64,000 nt of DNA from contig MGTU01000031.1 in assembly GCA_001799615.1 (NCBI GenBank), forward strand, positions 1 through 64,000. Reading direction: 5' to 3'. Shown piece by piece: positions 50,278 through 57,914 of this stretch. The notes under the pieces are model-generated. The model did not search any database and was not told the DNA's origin. It worked only from the letters and a program-made list of their open reading frames with translations. Both the position numbers and the translations under genes were made by a program. Origin of the DNA: Elusimicrobia bacterium GWA2_61_42. Lineage in GTDB: Bacteria > Elusimicrobiota > Elusimicrobia > Elusimicrobiales > UBA9959. Within the stretch, counting starts at the first letter, position 1, and each line of letters opens with the position of its first letter.

Positions 50278-51792
50278 ATGAAGATAGTAAAGATCTGGCC
50301 GCCCCTCGTGATAGGGGCGGCTTTTTTTGCGGCCTTTAAATTTTCCGGCGCTCCCGCGCAGGCGGAGCTCAAGGTGATGTCCAACGGCATCGCCCCGGTA
50401 ACCGCCTACGATCCCTCCTCCGCGGTTTTCGCGCCGGCCTACTTCCTGCTGGAAAATATCTTCAGCCCCCTGCTGGAATATTCCTCCGGGGACGAACTGG
50501 TTTCCGGCGCGGCCGAAAGGTTCGAATGGGCCGGCAGCGAGGCGCGTTTCACGATGCGCTCGGGCTTTATGACGGCGGACGGGCGCGCTATCGACGCCGC
50601 TGACGCGGAGCAGAGCCTGAAAAGGCTGTTCATCCTGGGCGGCCGCGAGCCCGACCTGCTGCGCGCCCTGTTGTGCGGCGGCGCGCCTTTAAAAAAACTA
50701 AGCGATCCCTGCCCCGGCCTGGAAGTGCGGGAGGGCGGCCGCGTGCTGGCGATGAAATTCAGCGAAAGAAAACCTTTTCTTTTCCACCTGCTGACGAATA
50801 TTTCTTACGCCGTCATCCCCCGGGGTTCCATAGAACCCGCGACGCTGAAGATAAAGGATTACCGCAATACCTCCGGGCCGTATTTCGTCAGCCGGGACGC
50901 CGGCGGCGGCAGCATAGAACTTCAGGCGAATCCGCACCATTACCGCTACTCCAAAGATATTCCGCAAAAGGTGAGGATCATCCCCCTTTTGGAAAATCTT
51001 AAGAACGAAGAAGCTCTGGGCCGGCTTTTGAGCGGCAAAATAGATTATATGCCCATCTTCCTCGTGCGCAACGCTGACGATAAGGCCCGGTTCGTTTCCG
51101 ACAACGGCGGGTATAACGCCCATTTCAGCCAGCCCATCCGCATGGTCTACGCGGTCTTTACCGACCGGGGGCTGAAAACCCTGACCGCGGAAGAACGGTT
51201 CTTCATCGCGAAAAAATTACGAAGTCTTTACAAGGCCAGGCGCGAAAGGTGCGAGGCCCCCGACCAGATCTTCAAGATGGAAGGAGCGCTTTCCCGCCCG
51301 CAGCTGCAGGCTATCCGCGGCAGGCTCGAGGCCCCGGCCGAACGCGTCATAAAAAAGAAGCTGACCGCTCCGGGGCTGTTCAGTTATTTCTGGGGCGACG
51401 CGGAAGACATAAAAAAGTGGCTGCCCAACGCCGCCGAGTCCGTCCCGCCGGGGCCCGGCGCGCCGGCGCGCCCGGCCGAACCGGATTTCCGCCTGGTGGG
51501 CGGCGATATCGGGTTCCAGGACGACGTGGGGCTGGTCTCCTATTACCTGGACATGGATTTCTTCAGGATGAGCGCGCCGGAAAAAAAAGACTGGTTCGAA
51601 AAATACGCGGCTTTTCGCGACAAGAAAGACCGGATGAAAATGCTCCAGACCCTGCATTACCGCACGCTGGCCGCCGCCCACGTACTGCCGGTGGCGCTGC
51701 TGCCTTACGCCTCGGTGGCGCGAAAGCCGTGGGCTTTCGAGGCCCCCGGCATGGTGGCCGGAGACCAGTTGTGGCGGCTGAAAAGGAATTAA
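50278..51792 (+). CDS. extracellular solute-binding protein family 5 (OppA/DppA-like)
   Basis: A 504-residue exported binding protein. Signal peptide from MKIVKIWPPLVIGAAFF to about AQA. Family-5 features: YDPSSAVFAPAYFLLENIFSPLLEY near the N-terminus, FTMRSGFMTADGRAIDAADAEQSLKRL, TSGPYFVSR and NPHHYRYSKDIPQKVRIIPL. The family binds peptides or other small solutes in the periplasm. No permease or ATPase gene is in the window, so it is more likely a sensor partner than a transporter part. It is followed three bases later by the histidine kinase. Confidence 0.88.
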   Translation: MKIVKIWPPLVIGAAFFAAFKFSGAPAQAELKVMSNGIAPVTAYDPSSAVFAPAYFLLENIFSPLLEYSSGDELVSGAAERFEWAGSEARFTMRSGFMTADGRAIDAADAEQSLKRLFILGGREPDLLRALLCGGAPLKKLSDPCPGLEVREGGRVLAMKFSERKPFLFHLLTNISYAVIPRGSIEPATLKIKDYRNTSGPYFVSRDAGGGSIELQANPHHYRYSKDIPQKVRIIPLLENLKNEEALGRLLSGKIDYMPIFLVRNADDKARFVSDNGGYNAHFSQPIRMVYAVFTDRGLKTLTAEERFFIAKKLRSLYKARRERCEAPDQIFKMEGALSRPQLQAIRGRLEAPAERVIKKKLTAPGLFSYFWGDAEDIKKWLPNAAESVPPGPGAPARPAEPDFRLVGGDIGFQDDVGLVSYYLDMDFFRMSAPEKKDWFEKYAAFRDKKDRMKMLQTLHYRTLAAAHVLPVALLPYASVARKPWAFEAPGMVAGDQLWRLKRN

Positions 51793-51795
51793 ACT

Positions 51796-53277
51796 ATGGA
51801 TCCTGAAATTAAAAAATCTATAAGGAAGCTTTTCGTCAAGTTCCTGGTGTTCCAGGCGGTCATCTTCGCGGCGGCCGTGCTGCTGTCGGTGGTGTCCACG
51901 GCGTACTTCAAGCAGCGCCTCGGCGCCCAGCTTTCTTCGGCGTCGCGGGACTCGATACTTTCCGGCGACGCCCGGCAGGCGATCATAAACATGACCTCCT
52001 CCATGTCGCGCGACTTCTCCGGCATGGCCTGGCTGCCCACCGGCGAGGAGCAGGGCTTCAGCGTGCCGGCCGGGGCGGACAAGGTCAGCAGGCTGCTGCG
52101 CGCCGTGTCCCGCGTCCGCGTTTATTTCGACGACGAGCGCCGCTTTCCGGCGGGGGACCTGTTCTTTTACTATTCCCGCTGGGCGCCCGCGGCCTGGGGC
52201 GTCCTCGCCTGGCTGATCCTCGCGCTGCTTTCCCTGCCGGTGGCGTTTTTTGAACGCAACAGGCTGATAAGGGATTATGACCTGCTGCTGGAACTGCGCG
52301 TAAAGGAGTCCCACGCCAATTTAGCGGCGCAGGTCGCGCACGACATCAGGTCGCCGCTGGCGGCGCTGGGCGCCGCGGCCCAGAACCTGCAGCTGCCCGA
52401 AGAGCAGCGCGCGCTTATCGACGGCGCCGTAGACCGCATGCGCGGCATAGCCGACGACCTGCTGGAACGCTACCGCGGTCCCGCCGCCGCTCCTAAAGCC
52501 GCTCCGGGAGCCCGCTCGCTGGCGGGGCTTATCTCCCAGGTAGTGGCCGAAAAGCGGCTGCAGCATAAGGGAAAGCCCGGCGTGGCCATAGAATTCAGCG
52601 GCGCGGGGGAAGAGATCCAGGCGGCGGTAGACCCCAAAGAACTGCAGCGCCTTGTGTCCAACCTGGTAAATAATTCCATCGAGGCCTTCAACGGTCCCGG
52701 CATGGTCGAGGTAAGCCTGTCGGCCGCGGACGGCAAGGCCGTGCTGCAAGTGAAAGACGACGGTAAAGGCATTCCGCCCGAACTGCTTTCCAGGCTGGGG
52801 CAGAAAGGCGTAACGCACGGCAAGCCCGGCGGCAACGGCCTGGGACTTTACCACGCCCGCGCCGCGGCCGAAGGCTGGGGCGGCAGCTTCAGGATCTGGT
52901 CCGAACCCGGCCGGGGGACGGTCATTACCATAGAGCTGCCCCGCGCCGCCGCCCGCGCCGCCGGCCGCGCGGCCGTGCTGCTGGACGACGACCTGCTGGT
53001 ACACCTTAACTGGAAGATGGCCGCCAAAACCGCCGGCGTCGACCTGAAAGCTTATAAAACCCCGGCGGAGCTGGCCGCCGGGCTCGCGGATCTCCCCAAG
53101 GCCACGCCCGTCTACATAGATTCCGACCTGGGCGGCGGTCTGAAAGGCGAGGACGTCGCCGCGCAGCTGCGGGCGGCGGGCTTCACCGACCTGACCATGG
53201 CCACCGGCCATTCCCCGGAAAAATTCGCAAGCTCGCCCTGGCTGAAAGTTATCGGCAAGGAACCGCCCTGGAAATAG
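51796..53277 (+). CDS. hybrid sensor histidine kinase with C-terminal receiver
   Basis: A 493-residue kinase: TM1 (about 13-35), a periplasmic loop of roughly 95 residues, TM2 (131-152), HisKA with H182 in VAHDIRSPLAAL, HATPase with N-box LVSNLVNNSIEAF, G1 DDGKGIP and G2 GNGLGLYHA. The final 105 residues form a receiver-like domain with D398/D399, phospho-acceptor D442 in YIDSDL, T470 in MATGH and K488 in GKEPPW. No separate response regulator or output domain is nearby. Three bases downstream of the binding protein, it could read the state of that protein in the periplasm. Confidence 0.93.
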   Translation: MDPEIKKSIRKLFVKFLVFQAVIFAAAVLLSVVSTAYFKQRLGAQLSSASRDSILSGDARQAIINMTSSMSRDFSGMAWLPTGEEQGFSVPAGADKVSRLLRAVSRVRVYFDDERRFPAGDLFFYYSRWAPAAWGVLAWLILALLSLPVAFFERNRLIRDYDLLLELRVKESHANLAAQVAHDIRSPLAALGAAAQNLQLPEEQRALIDGAVDRMRGIADDLLERYRGPAAAPKAAPGARSLAGLISQVVAEKRLQHKGKPGVAIEFSGAGEEIQAAVDPKELQRLVSNLVNNSIEAFNGPGMVEVSLSAADGKAVLQVKDDGKGIPPELLSRLGQKGVTHGKPGGNGLGLYHARAAAEGWGGSFRIWSEPGRGTVITIELPRAAARAAGRAAVLLDDDLLVHLNWKMAAKTAGVDLKAYKTPAELAAGLADLPKATPVYIDSDLGGGLKGEDVAAQLRAAGFTDLTMATGHSPEKFASSPWLKVIGKEPPWK

Positions 53278-53291
53278 AGGTTCCCGGGGGC

Positions 53292-53337
53292 AAAAAAAGA
53301 ACGGCGCGGGCTTTTGACCCGCGCCGCTCTTTTTTTC
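53292..53337 (+). terminator. bidirectional intrinsic terminator
   Basis: Nine-pair stem CGGCGCGGG/CCCGCGCCG (53302-53326) with loop CTTTTGA, flanked by A7 and T7. It closes the leader-RNA/kinase unit and the convergent M20 gene. Confidence 0.93.
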
Positions 53338-53340
53338 AGG

Positions 53341-54579
53341 TTATTTCTTCTGGCAGAGCAGCAGCGTGGTTATGGCGAAGACCTTGGCGTCGCCCATCAT
53401 GTGGTCGATGTCGCAGTATTCGTTGGGCATGTGCGCGGTCTCGCTGAGGCGCGAGTACACCACCACCGGCAGGTTGAGGCGCCTGAAGAAGGCCGCCACC
53501 GTGCCGCCGCCTATGCCGTAAGCCTTGGGCTCTACGCGCAGCACTTCTTTTATCGCCGTCTTGAGCGCCGTCACGATAGCGGCGTTCGGGTCGGTGGGGG
53601 GCGCGGCCTGCGCTTCCTGCTGCGGCTCGAAGGAGATCTTAACGCCGTGCTTCTTCTCCACCTCGTCGGCCAGGCGGCGCATCTCGGCCTTCACCTCGGT
53701 AAGCAGGTACTTGGGCATCACGCGGCAGTCCATGTAGAACACGTCCTCGCCGGGCAGCGTGTTCACGTTGGGCACGTTGTTCTCTTTCTTGGTGGGCTCG
53801 AAGGTGCTGATGGGCGGCTCGTACAGGTCGTCTTTGTGGGGGAATTTCTCGTAGAGGCCCTGGAACTTGACGATAAGTTCGCTGGCGGCCTTGAAGGCGT
53901 TGATGCCCAGGGAGGGGCGGCTGGCGTGGCACTGCTTGCCGTGGGTGATGACCTTCATCCACATGATGGATTTTTCGGCCACCTCTATCATGGAGCCGTC
54001 CTCGCTGCCGGAGTCGGGCACGAAGAACACGTCGTCCTTGCCGAAGATCTCGGGTTTATTGTCGGAGATATAGTCGGCGCCGTAGCCCGACCCGGTCTCC
54101 TCGTCGGCGCAGAACAGCAGGGCGATGTCGTATTCCGGCCGGTAGTCCAGCTCCATCATGGCCTTGACCACCATGATGCTGGACGCTATGGCCTGCTGGT
54201 TATCCTCTACGCCGCGGCCCACCAGATGGCGGCCCTGGACTTCCATTTTATAGGGATCGGATTTCCACAGTTTGGCTTCGCCGGGGGGGACGATGTCGAG
54301 GTGCGCCATGAACCAGATGGTTTTGGCGGAGCTTTTACCCTTGTAGCGGGCTATTACGTTGGGCCGGATGCCGTTCTTGGCCTCTTTCTGCGGCGCGTTG
54401 ATCCATTCGATGGAGTCGAACTTCAGCTTCTTCAGTTCGCCTTCCAGCCACTTGGCTTTGTCGTATTCGCCGGTGCCGCCGGAGGACGGGGCCAGCGCGG
54501 GGATGGCGGTAAGGCCGCGCTGCAGCTCTACCGCGTAGGTCTCGTAGGATTCTATTTTTTTCAGGATCTTTTCTTTCAT
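53341..54579 (-). CDS. M20 family metallopeptidase
   Basis: A 412-residue cytoplasmic di-zinc peptidase or deacylase of the ArgE/DapE/dipeptidase group. Metal motifs: FMAHLDIVPPG, GRGVEDNQQA and CADEETGSGYGADY; a dimerisation domain lies at about 205-310; IGGGTVAAFFRR and SETAHMPNEYC supply further ligands. Substrate cannot be told; the layout is closest to M20 dipeptidases. AAGGAGCT precedes the ATG and TATACT lies further upstream. Confidence 0.9.
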   Translation of the reverse strand: MKEKILKKIESYETYAVELQRGLTAIPALAPSSGGTGEYDKAKWLEGELKKLKFDSIEWINAPQKEAKNGIRPNVIARYKGKSSAKTIWFMAHLDIVPPGEAKLWKSDPYKMEVQGRHLVGRGVEDNQQAIASSIMVVKAMMELDYRPEYDIALLFCADEETGSGYGADYISDNKPEIFGKDDVFFVPDSGSEDGSMIEVAEKSIMWMKVITHGKQCHASRPSLGINAFKAASELIVKFQGLYEKFPHKDDLYEPPISTFEPTKKENNVPNVNTLPGEDVFYMDCRVMPKYLLTEVKAEMRRLADEVEKKHGVKISFEPQQEAQAAPPTDPNAAIVTALKTAIKEVLRVEPKAYGIGGGTVAAFFRRLNLPVVVYSRLSETAHMPNEYCDIDHMMGDAKVFAITTLLLCQKK

Positions 54580-54641
54580 GTGAAGCTCCTTAAGATTGTG
54601 TAAAAAAAGTATACCTAATTTTAAACAAAGTCCGCGCCGGG

Positions 54642-54971
54642 CTATTTCCAGGGGTTTTTCATGGTGATGTTCCCGCCGAACCCGCCGTTGGTGCCGAACC
54701 CGCCGAACCCGCGCCGCGGCACGCGGCCCAGGGGGCCCATCATCACGCTGAAAACGACGAAAGCCACCACGCCTATGCCGGTGAATATCAGCTGCCCGTG
54801 CGCCCGCAGCAGGCGCGCCAGCGCGTTCTCCCCGGCGTCCTCTTCTATGTCCCAGGCGTTAACGGAGTAGGCGGCCGCCGGCTGCGCCAGCGACGGGGCC
54901 CGGCCGCCGAAGGGGGCCAGGGCCAGCAGCGCGGCGAAGCCCGCCGCTATTAAGTTCGAGCGCGTCCTCAT
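54642..54971 (-). CDS. small membrane protein of unknown function
   Basis: A 109-residue protein with a signal-like N-terminus (LIAAGFAALLALAPFGG), an acidic middle (DIEEDAGENALARLL), a transmembrane helix LIFTGIGVVAFVVFSVMMG and a Gly/Phe/Asn-rich C-terminus (RGFGGFGTNGGFGGN). No family recognised. It starts three bases after the nucleotidyltransferase stop and is co-transcribed with it. Confidence 0.6.
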   Translation of the reverse strand: MRTRSNLIAAGFAALLALAPFGGRAPSLAQPAAAYSVNAWDIEEDAGENALARLLRAHGQLIFTGIGVVAFVVFSVMMGPLGRVPRRGFGGFGTNGGFGGNITMKNPWK

Positions 54972-54974
54972 TCT

Positions 54975-55676
54975 CTAATTCTTCCAGCCGTCTACGGCCG
55001 CGCAGAGGGTTTCTACGGCGGCCAGGTACTTGCCGAACAGCCGCTCGGCGTCTTCGCCGCCGCGGTAGGAGCCGGCGCGCAGCTCGTGCACCGTTTTGAA
55101 GATCTCGGGGTCGAAACCGGCCAGCCGGCCCAGCCCGAAGGCGCAGTCCAGCTTGGAGGCGGGCGCGGAGCCGGTGCGCAGGCGCAGCGCCGCGCGGCAC
55201 AGCACCAGGAACTGGGAGAGGGACCCGGTCATCAGGTCGGGCAGGCCCTTGCCGCTCCCGGCCAGGGACAGGTAGGTTTCGCGCAGCAGCACCAGCTTGC
55301 CTTTAAGTTCCCGTTCCAGGGCCAGCCGCAGATGCTCCGGCGCTATGTGGATGCCGGGTAAAGGGTTTTCGCCGTGCAGCACTTTGTGGAACGCCTGCAT
55401 GTCCGAAAGCTCGATGGGGAAGGTGTCGCCGGAAGAGAGCAGCTGCCCGCGCGTGAAGATCAGCGGCGGGGGGTTGCCTTGTTTCAGCCAGTCCTTCGAG
55501 GCCGCCGCTATGGCTTTAAGCGCGGCCAGGGGCGCCGTCTCAAGCACCAGCATCACGTTGCAGTCCGACTTGCCGGGGATGGCGTCGCCGGCCGCGGCTG
55601 AACCGTAGATAACGAACGACAGCAGGTTCTCACCGCAGGCGGCTTTCATTTTTTTAAGAAGTTCTTCTGGCGTCAT
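54975..55676 (-). CDS. nucleotidyltransferase-domain protein
   Basis: A 233-residue protein with a pol-beta-type nucleotidyltransferase domain: FVIYGSAAAGDAIPGKSDCNVMLVLE. The usual second metal Asp (SDxD) is Asn here (SDCN), which may weaken catalysis. A helical C-terminal part follows (about 105-230). I begin at MTPEELLKK, six bases after GGAGGG; the longer frame lacks support. Role unknown; related proteins include toxin-antitoxin and antibiotic-modifying enzymes. Confidence 0.72.
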   Translation of the reverse strand: MTPEELLKKMKAACGENLLSFVIYGSAAAGDAIPGKSDCNVMLVLETAPLAALKAIAAASKDWLKQGNPPPLIFTRGQLLSSGDTFPIELSDMQAFHKVLHGENPLPGIHIAPEHLRLALERELKGKLVLLRETYLSLAGSGKGLPDLMTGSLSQFLVLCRAALRLRTGSAPASKLDCAFGLGRLAGFDPEIFKTVHELRAGSYRGGEDAERLFGKYLAAVETLCAAVDGWKN

Positions 55677-55735
55677 GCTATTCCCTCCGGAGGCGCAGCA
55701 GTATTTATACAATATTCGCGTCCCCCGGGTTAAGG

Positions 55736-55747
55736 TATAATCTTCTC
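55736..55747 (+). promoter_or_regulatory. -10 element, leaderless, for the EamA gene
   Basis: TATAAT (55736-55741), six bases (CTTCTC), ATG at 55748. No ribosome-binding site is possible in such an mRNA. The -35 is weak. Confidence 0.62.
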
Positions 55748-56647
55748 ATGGACAACCGCTCCGCGCGCGGCAAACTCTGGTCGGATATCGGCCTGTTCTA
55801 CTGCGCCGCCATCTGGGGTTCCACTTTTATCGTGACCAAGGGCGCGCTGGACTTGGTGGACCCGGTGGTGATGGTGGGCATCCGCTTCCTGATCTCGGCG
55901 GCGCTGCTGCTGCCCTGGGTGCTCAGGCGCAGGAACAAGACCGCGCACATGCGCGACGGCTTTATCCTCTCCCTTTTCCTGGCTACCCTCTATTTAACGC
56001 AGACCACCGGGCTGCTCTACACCTCGGCCTCCAATTCAGGCTTCATAACCGGGCTTTTCATAATCTTCATCCCGGTCTTCATGTACCTGCTCCGGCGGGA
56101 GAAGCCGACCCTGCTGCAGGCCGCGTCGGCCGCGCTGGCCATCGCCGGCATGTGGCTGCTCACAGGCGGCGCCAGCGGCTTTAACCTGGGCGACGCGCTC
56201 ACACTGGTCGCCGCCGCCGCCTATTCCGCGCACCTGATCTTCACGGATAAATACGTCAAGGGTAACGCCGACACCGTGCTGCTGGCCTTTCACCAGTTCT
56301 GGATGGTCTCGGCCGTTTCCTTCGGCATAGCGCTCTTCAACGGCTCGTCGCTGGCCGTGGCCGGCGTCAACGGCTGGGGCGTGATCATTTTCCTGGCGGT
56401 CTTTCCCACGCTCACCGCTTTCTTCATCCAGATGCTGGCGCAGAAGCATTCGGAGCCGTTCAAGGTGGGCATAATTTTCACGCTGGAGCCGGTGTTCGCC
56501 GCCGTTTTCGCCTGGACCTGGGGCGGCGAGGAATTCGTGGCGGTCAAGGCCGCCGGCGGCCTGCTGATAGTGTCCGGCATGATAATGGGCGAACTTTCCA
56601 AATTCAATTTCAGGCGGGCGGTAAAGAAAGAAGTGCTGCCGGTATGA
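55748..56647 (+). CDS. EamA/DMT-superfamily transporter
   Basis: A 299-residue inner-membrane protein with ten hydrophobic helices in two EamA repeats. Typical motifs: IWGSTFIVTKGALDLVDPVVMVGIRFLISA in repeat one and FTLEPVFAAVFAWTWGGEEF in repeat two. It would export or import small metabolites such as amino acids or nucleotides; the substrate is unknown. It is followed 16 bases later by the PLD-like gene. Confidence 0.93.
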   Translation: MDNRSARGKLWSDIGLFYCAAIWGSTFIVTKGALDLVDPVVMVGIRFLISAALLLPWVLRRRNKTAHMRDGFILSLFLATLYLTQTTGLLYTSASNSGFITGLFIIFIPVFMYLLRREKPTLLQAASAALAIAGMWLLTGGASGFNLGDALTLVAAAAYSAHLIFTDKYVKGNADTVLLAFHQFWMVSAVSFGIALFNGSSLAVAGVNGWGVIIFLAVFPTLTAFFIQMLAQKHSEPFKVGIIFTLEPVFAAVFAWTWGGEEFVAVKAAGGLLIVSGMIMGELSKFNFRRAVKKEVLPV

Positions 56648-56663
56648 CGGACCAGGAGGAATC

Positions 56664-57863
56664 ATGAAGAAACTGCTTTTAGTTCTGATCTTCGCCGCGG
56701 CGCTGCCGCTCAGGGCGGCCGAGCTGCAGCTCGTAGAGAGCGCGCCGGCGGAAACGGTGTACGGCTCCACGCTTACCGCGCGGCCGGCCGCCGTGTGGCT
56801 GGAGATGATAGGCTCAGCGGCTAAAACCCTGGACCTGGAGCAGTTCTACATAGCCGATCAGGCCGGGGAAGTCCTGGAGCCCGTGCTGGAGGCCGTAAAA
56901 GCCGCCGCCCGCCGCGGCGTCAAGACCCGGTTCCTGGTGGACAAGGTCATGATGAAGGAAAGCGAAAAGACCCTGCCGGCCCTTAAAGAGGCGGGCGTGG
57001 AAACCAGGGTGATAGATTTCAAGAAGGCCGGCGGCGGCGTGCAGCACGCCAAGTTCTTCGTGGTGGACGGGAAAGAGGTTTTCGTGGGCAGCCAGAACTT
57101 CGACTGGCGCTCCCTCAAGCATATCCATGAACTGGGCGCGCGCATCAAGAGCGAAAAAGCCGCCGCGGACCTTTCGATAATCTTCGAGGCCGACTGGGCG
57201 CTGGCCGGCGGGGCCGAGCCCAAAAGAATGTTCGCGAAAAAACTCAAGCCCGCGATCACCGCCGCGAAGCCCGAAAAAGCCCTGCTCGGCGGCGCGGAGG
57301 TGACCTACAGCCTGGCCTACAGTCCAGTTAATTTCGCCCCCAAGGGCGCCGATACCGAGATCAGCGAGCTGCTGAAACTGCTGAAGGCCGCCAGGAAGAC
57401 CATTCGCGGCCAGGTAATGACCTACGCCCTGGCGGAGCACGGCGCCAAGCGCTGGGCCGACCTGGATTCCGCCTTCCGGCTGGCCGCGGCGCGCGGCGTA
57501 AAAGTGGAACTGGTGTTCGCGGACTGGGCCATGGGCGGCGCCGCCGACCGGGACATAAAGGCTTTGTCCAAAACCGAGAACATCCATATCAAGATCTCCT
57601 CGCTTCCCCAGCACAGCTCCGGCTTCACCCCGTTCTCCCGCGTCGAGCACCAGAAATACCTCACTATCGACGGCGAAACCTCCTACCTCACCACCTCCAA
57701 CTGGGGGCCGGGCTACTTCCTCACCTCCCGCGGCGTCGCCCTCTTCATCAAAGGCCATGCCGCCGCGGCCGCGCTGGAAGACGTCTTCGGCAGAGCCTGG
57801 ACCGGCCCCTACGTCCAGCCCGTGGACCCGTTAAAAGAATACAAGCCCGTAAAGAGGTTTTAG
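56664..57863 (+). CDS. secreted phospholipase D-like protein
   Basis: A 399-residue exported PLD-superfamily protein. Signal peptide MKKLLLVLIFAAALPLRA. Both HKD motifs are intact: HAKFFVVDGKEVFVGSQNFDWRS at about residues 130-150, and HQKYLTIDGETSYLTTSNWGPGYF at about 330-350. The layout (SQNFDWRSL and TSNW) is like the PLD3/4 and poxvirus K4-type group, which have phospholipase or nuclease activity. GGAGGAA precedes the ATG. Confidence 0.9.
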   Translation: MKKLLLVLIFAAALPLRAAELQLVESAPAETVYGSTLTARPAAVWLEMIGSAAKTLDLEQFYIADQAGEVLEPVLEAVKAAARRGVKTRFLVDKVMMKESEKTLPALKEAGVETRVIDFKKAGGGVQHAKFFVVDGKEVFVGSQNFDWRSLKHIHELGARIKSEKAAADLSIIFEADWALAGGAEPKRMFAKKLKPAITAAKPEKALLGGAEVTYSLAYSPVNFAPKGADTEISELLKLLKAARKTIRGQVMTYALAEHGAKRWADLDSAFRLAAARGVKVELVFADWAMGGAADRDIKALSKTENIHIKISSLPQHSSGFTPFSRVEHQKYLTIDGETSYLTTSNWGPGYFLTSRGVALFIKGHAAAAALEDVFGRAWTGPYVQPVDPLKEYKPVKRF

Positions 57864-57914
57864 CCCGGGGTTTTGCGCGGCGTCTGATTTTAGAATATTC
57901 CAGGACCCCCGACT

